DNA of 64,000 bases from Candidatus Aminicenantes bacterium JdFR-78 (GTDB lineage: Bacteria; Acidobacteriota; Aminicenantia; JdFR-78). The notes under the pieces were generated by a model. The model had not been told where the DNA came from and ran no database searches. It saw only the letters and a list, made by a program, of their open reading frames with translations. The stretch lies in contig MTON01000005.1 in the NCBI GenBank assembly GCA_002010665.1, positions 106,264 to 170,263 of the forward strand. Direction: 5' to 3'. Positions 63,440 to 64,000 of this stretch are shown here, one piece after another (the stretch's first letter is position 1; the number at the start of each line of letters is the position of its first letter). The position numbers and the translations under genes were made by a program.

Positions 63440-63574
63440 GTGAAAAGAACATATCAACCAAATATTCGGAAGAGGAAAAGAACGCACGGATTTTTAGTTC
63501 GGATGAAAACAAAAGGCGGTCAGAAGGTAATAAAGAATAGAAGAAGGAAAGGAAGAAAAAGACTCACTGTTTAA
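63440..63574 (+). CDS. rpmH: 50S ribosomal protein L34
   Basis: 44 residues, absent from the ORF track because of its GTG start and size. The sequence [21 protein letters not shown], then a GG-containing basic tail, is L34. GAGGAG sits 4 bases before GTG 63440. Its TAA shares bases with the rnpA ATG (TAATG), so the pair is coupled. Confidence 0.96.
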   Translation: MKRTYQPNIRKRKRTHGFLVRMKTKGGQKVIKNRRRKGRKRLTV

Positions 63575-63957
63575 TGGATGAGAGATTAACTCCTAAAGAA
63601 AGAATAAGGAAAAGAAAAGAATTTTACAACTTATATAAGAAAGGAGAGAGAATAAATAGCAAATATTTAAGCGCAATTTATTATCCAAACAATCTAGGAT
63701 TTTCTCGATTGGGTATTTCAGTTAACAAGAATTTCGGTAAGGCAGTTAAAAGGAATAAAGCAAAAAGGTGGATTAGAGAGCTCTTCAGAAGAAACAAACA
63801 GCTTTTAAAAGTACCAGTGGATATTCTATTTATGCCAAAAAAATCCATTCTGGAAACAGAGTGGCAGGAACTTCAGGAGGACTATAAAAGACTTATTTCT
63901 TCAATCCGAGTTAAAAAAAATGAGGAAAATTGTATTAGGGTTAATAAAATTTTATAA
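63574..63957 (+). CDS. rnpA: Ribonuclease P protein component
   Basis: 127 residues, basic. [40 protein letters not shown] (the RNR motif) and a strand with VDILFMPK are diagnostic. It supports RNase P RNA in trimming tRNA 5' ends. Follows rpmH as in most bacteria, and yidD starts inside its 3' end. Confidence 0.95.
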   Translation: MDERLTPKERIRKRKEFYNLYKKGERINSKYLSAIYYPNNLGFSRLGISVNKNFGKAVKRNKAKRWIRELFRRNKQLLKVPVDILFMPKKSILETEWQELQEDYKRLISSIRVKKNEENCIRVNKIL

Positions 63958-64000
63958 AAAATTTATTTCTCCTTTGCTCGGTAATAGATGCAGATTTTAT
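63920..64000 (+). CDS. yidD: YidD membrane-insertion efficiency factor, N-terminal part (truncated)
   Basis: From ATG 63920 the frame reads [22 protein letters not shown] to the window end, the conserved YidD start. It overlaps rnpA by 38 bases. YidD assists YidC; the gene normally precedes yidC, which would be the next gene outside the window. Confidence 0.88.
   Translation, partial: MRKIVLGLIKFYKKFISPLLGNRCRFY

Noticed and set aside
1-64000. CRISPR arrays, insertion sequences, prophage and rRNA genes
   Set aside because: No direct-repeat array, transposase, integrase, phage structural gene or rRNA sequence is visible in either strand.

Overview
The window is AT-rich, almost entirely protein-coding chromosomal DNA (no gap over about 300 bases lacks a gene or gene remnant) from what looks like a free-living diderm bacterium. 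Evidence for an outer membrane is a heptose pathway (gmhB, waaF-type heptosyltransferase), LptE, lipoprotein signals and twin-arginine-type leaders. Several families are characteristic of Aminicenantes/Acidobacteriota-like lineages: an S46 dipeptidyl-peptidase, a TolB-like/TPR membrane protein, DUF6599 + DUF362 pairs, a VIT/vWA protein, an M28 peptidase with a long tail and an orphan family-5 solute-binding lipoprotein. I infer a peptide- and amino-acid-using heterotroph related to Candidatus Aminicenantes; the phylum call is tentative because no rRNA is present.

Layout. 1-1,000: 3' end of coaX and an unknown gene on the plus strand. 950-12,100 (minus): dnaA-dnaN-waaF-gmhB-reductase, then the classic phoH-pgpH-ybeY-corC-era operon. 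12,100-22,400 (minus): membrane protein, S46 peptidase, oligopeptide-binding lipoprotein, CNT nucleoside carrier, a yggS-yggT-divIVA-yggU cell-envelope cluster, and an archaeal-style DUF35/thiolase/HMG-CoA synthase module. 22,500-28,000: small membrane protein, sfsA plus an Hsp20-like mini-protein, a glycosyltransferase/GH130 pair and a TolB-TPR protein. 28,100-31,900 (minus): ndk-B3/4-glnA-hutI. 32,000-35,300 (plus): sugar isomerase, VIT/vWA protein, tRNA-Arg(CCG). 35,370-36,150: decayed DUF4143 ATPase gene. 36,170-43,850: yjbQ, M28 peptidase, then a minus-strand run tadA, tRNA-Ser(CGA), M2 peptidase, alpha/beta-hydrolase, DUF6599, DUF362. 43,900-48,000: two membrane proteins (one Yip1) and pyrK-pyrD-pyrF. 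48,100-52,900: DUF763 protein; amidase-DUF362-NapH/NapG-like polyferredoxin operon. 52,900-59,400 (plus): leuS-lptE-holA, rpsT (minus), murJ-dtd. 59,350-63,140 (minus): ftsY-ribD-ribE-ribBA. The end carries a tiny membrane peptide gene, rpmH-rnpA and the start of yidD.

How it fits together. Most genes are housekeeping (replication, ribosome maturation, envelope, pyrimidine and riboflavin synthesis, tRNA charging and quality control). The accessory layer is dominated by exported peptidases (S46, M28, M2), peptide and nucleoside uptake, and histidine/glutamine metabolism, which fits scavenging of proteinaceous detritus. The least understood parts are the DUF362/polyferredoxin operon, the DUF6599-DUF362 pair, and the GT/GH130 pair. 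Many genes are translationally coupled by ATGA overlaps, and near-consensus sigma70-type promoters (TTGACA/T, 16-18 bp, TATAAT-like) can be read in front of many transcription units.
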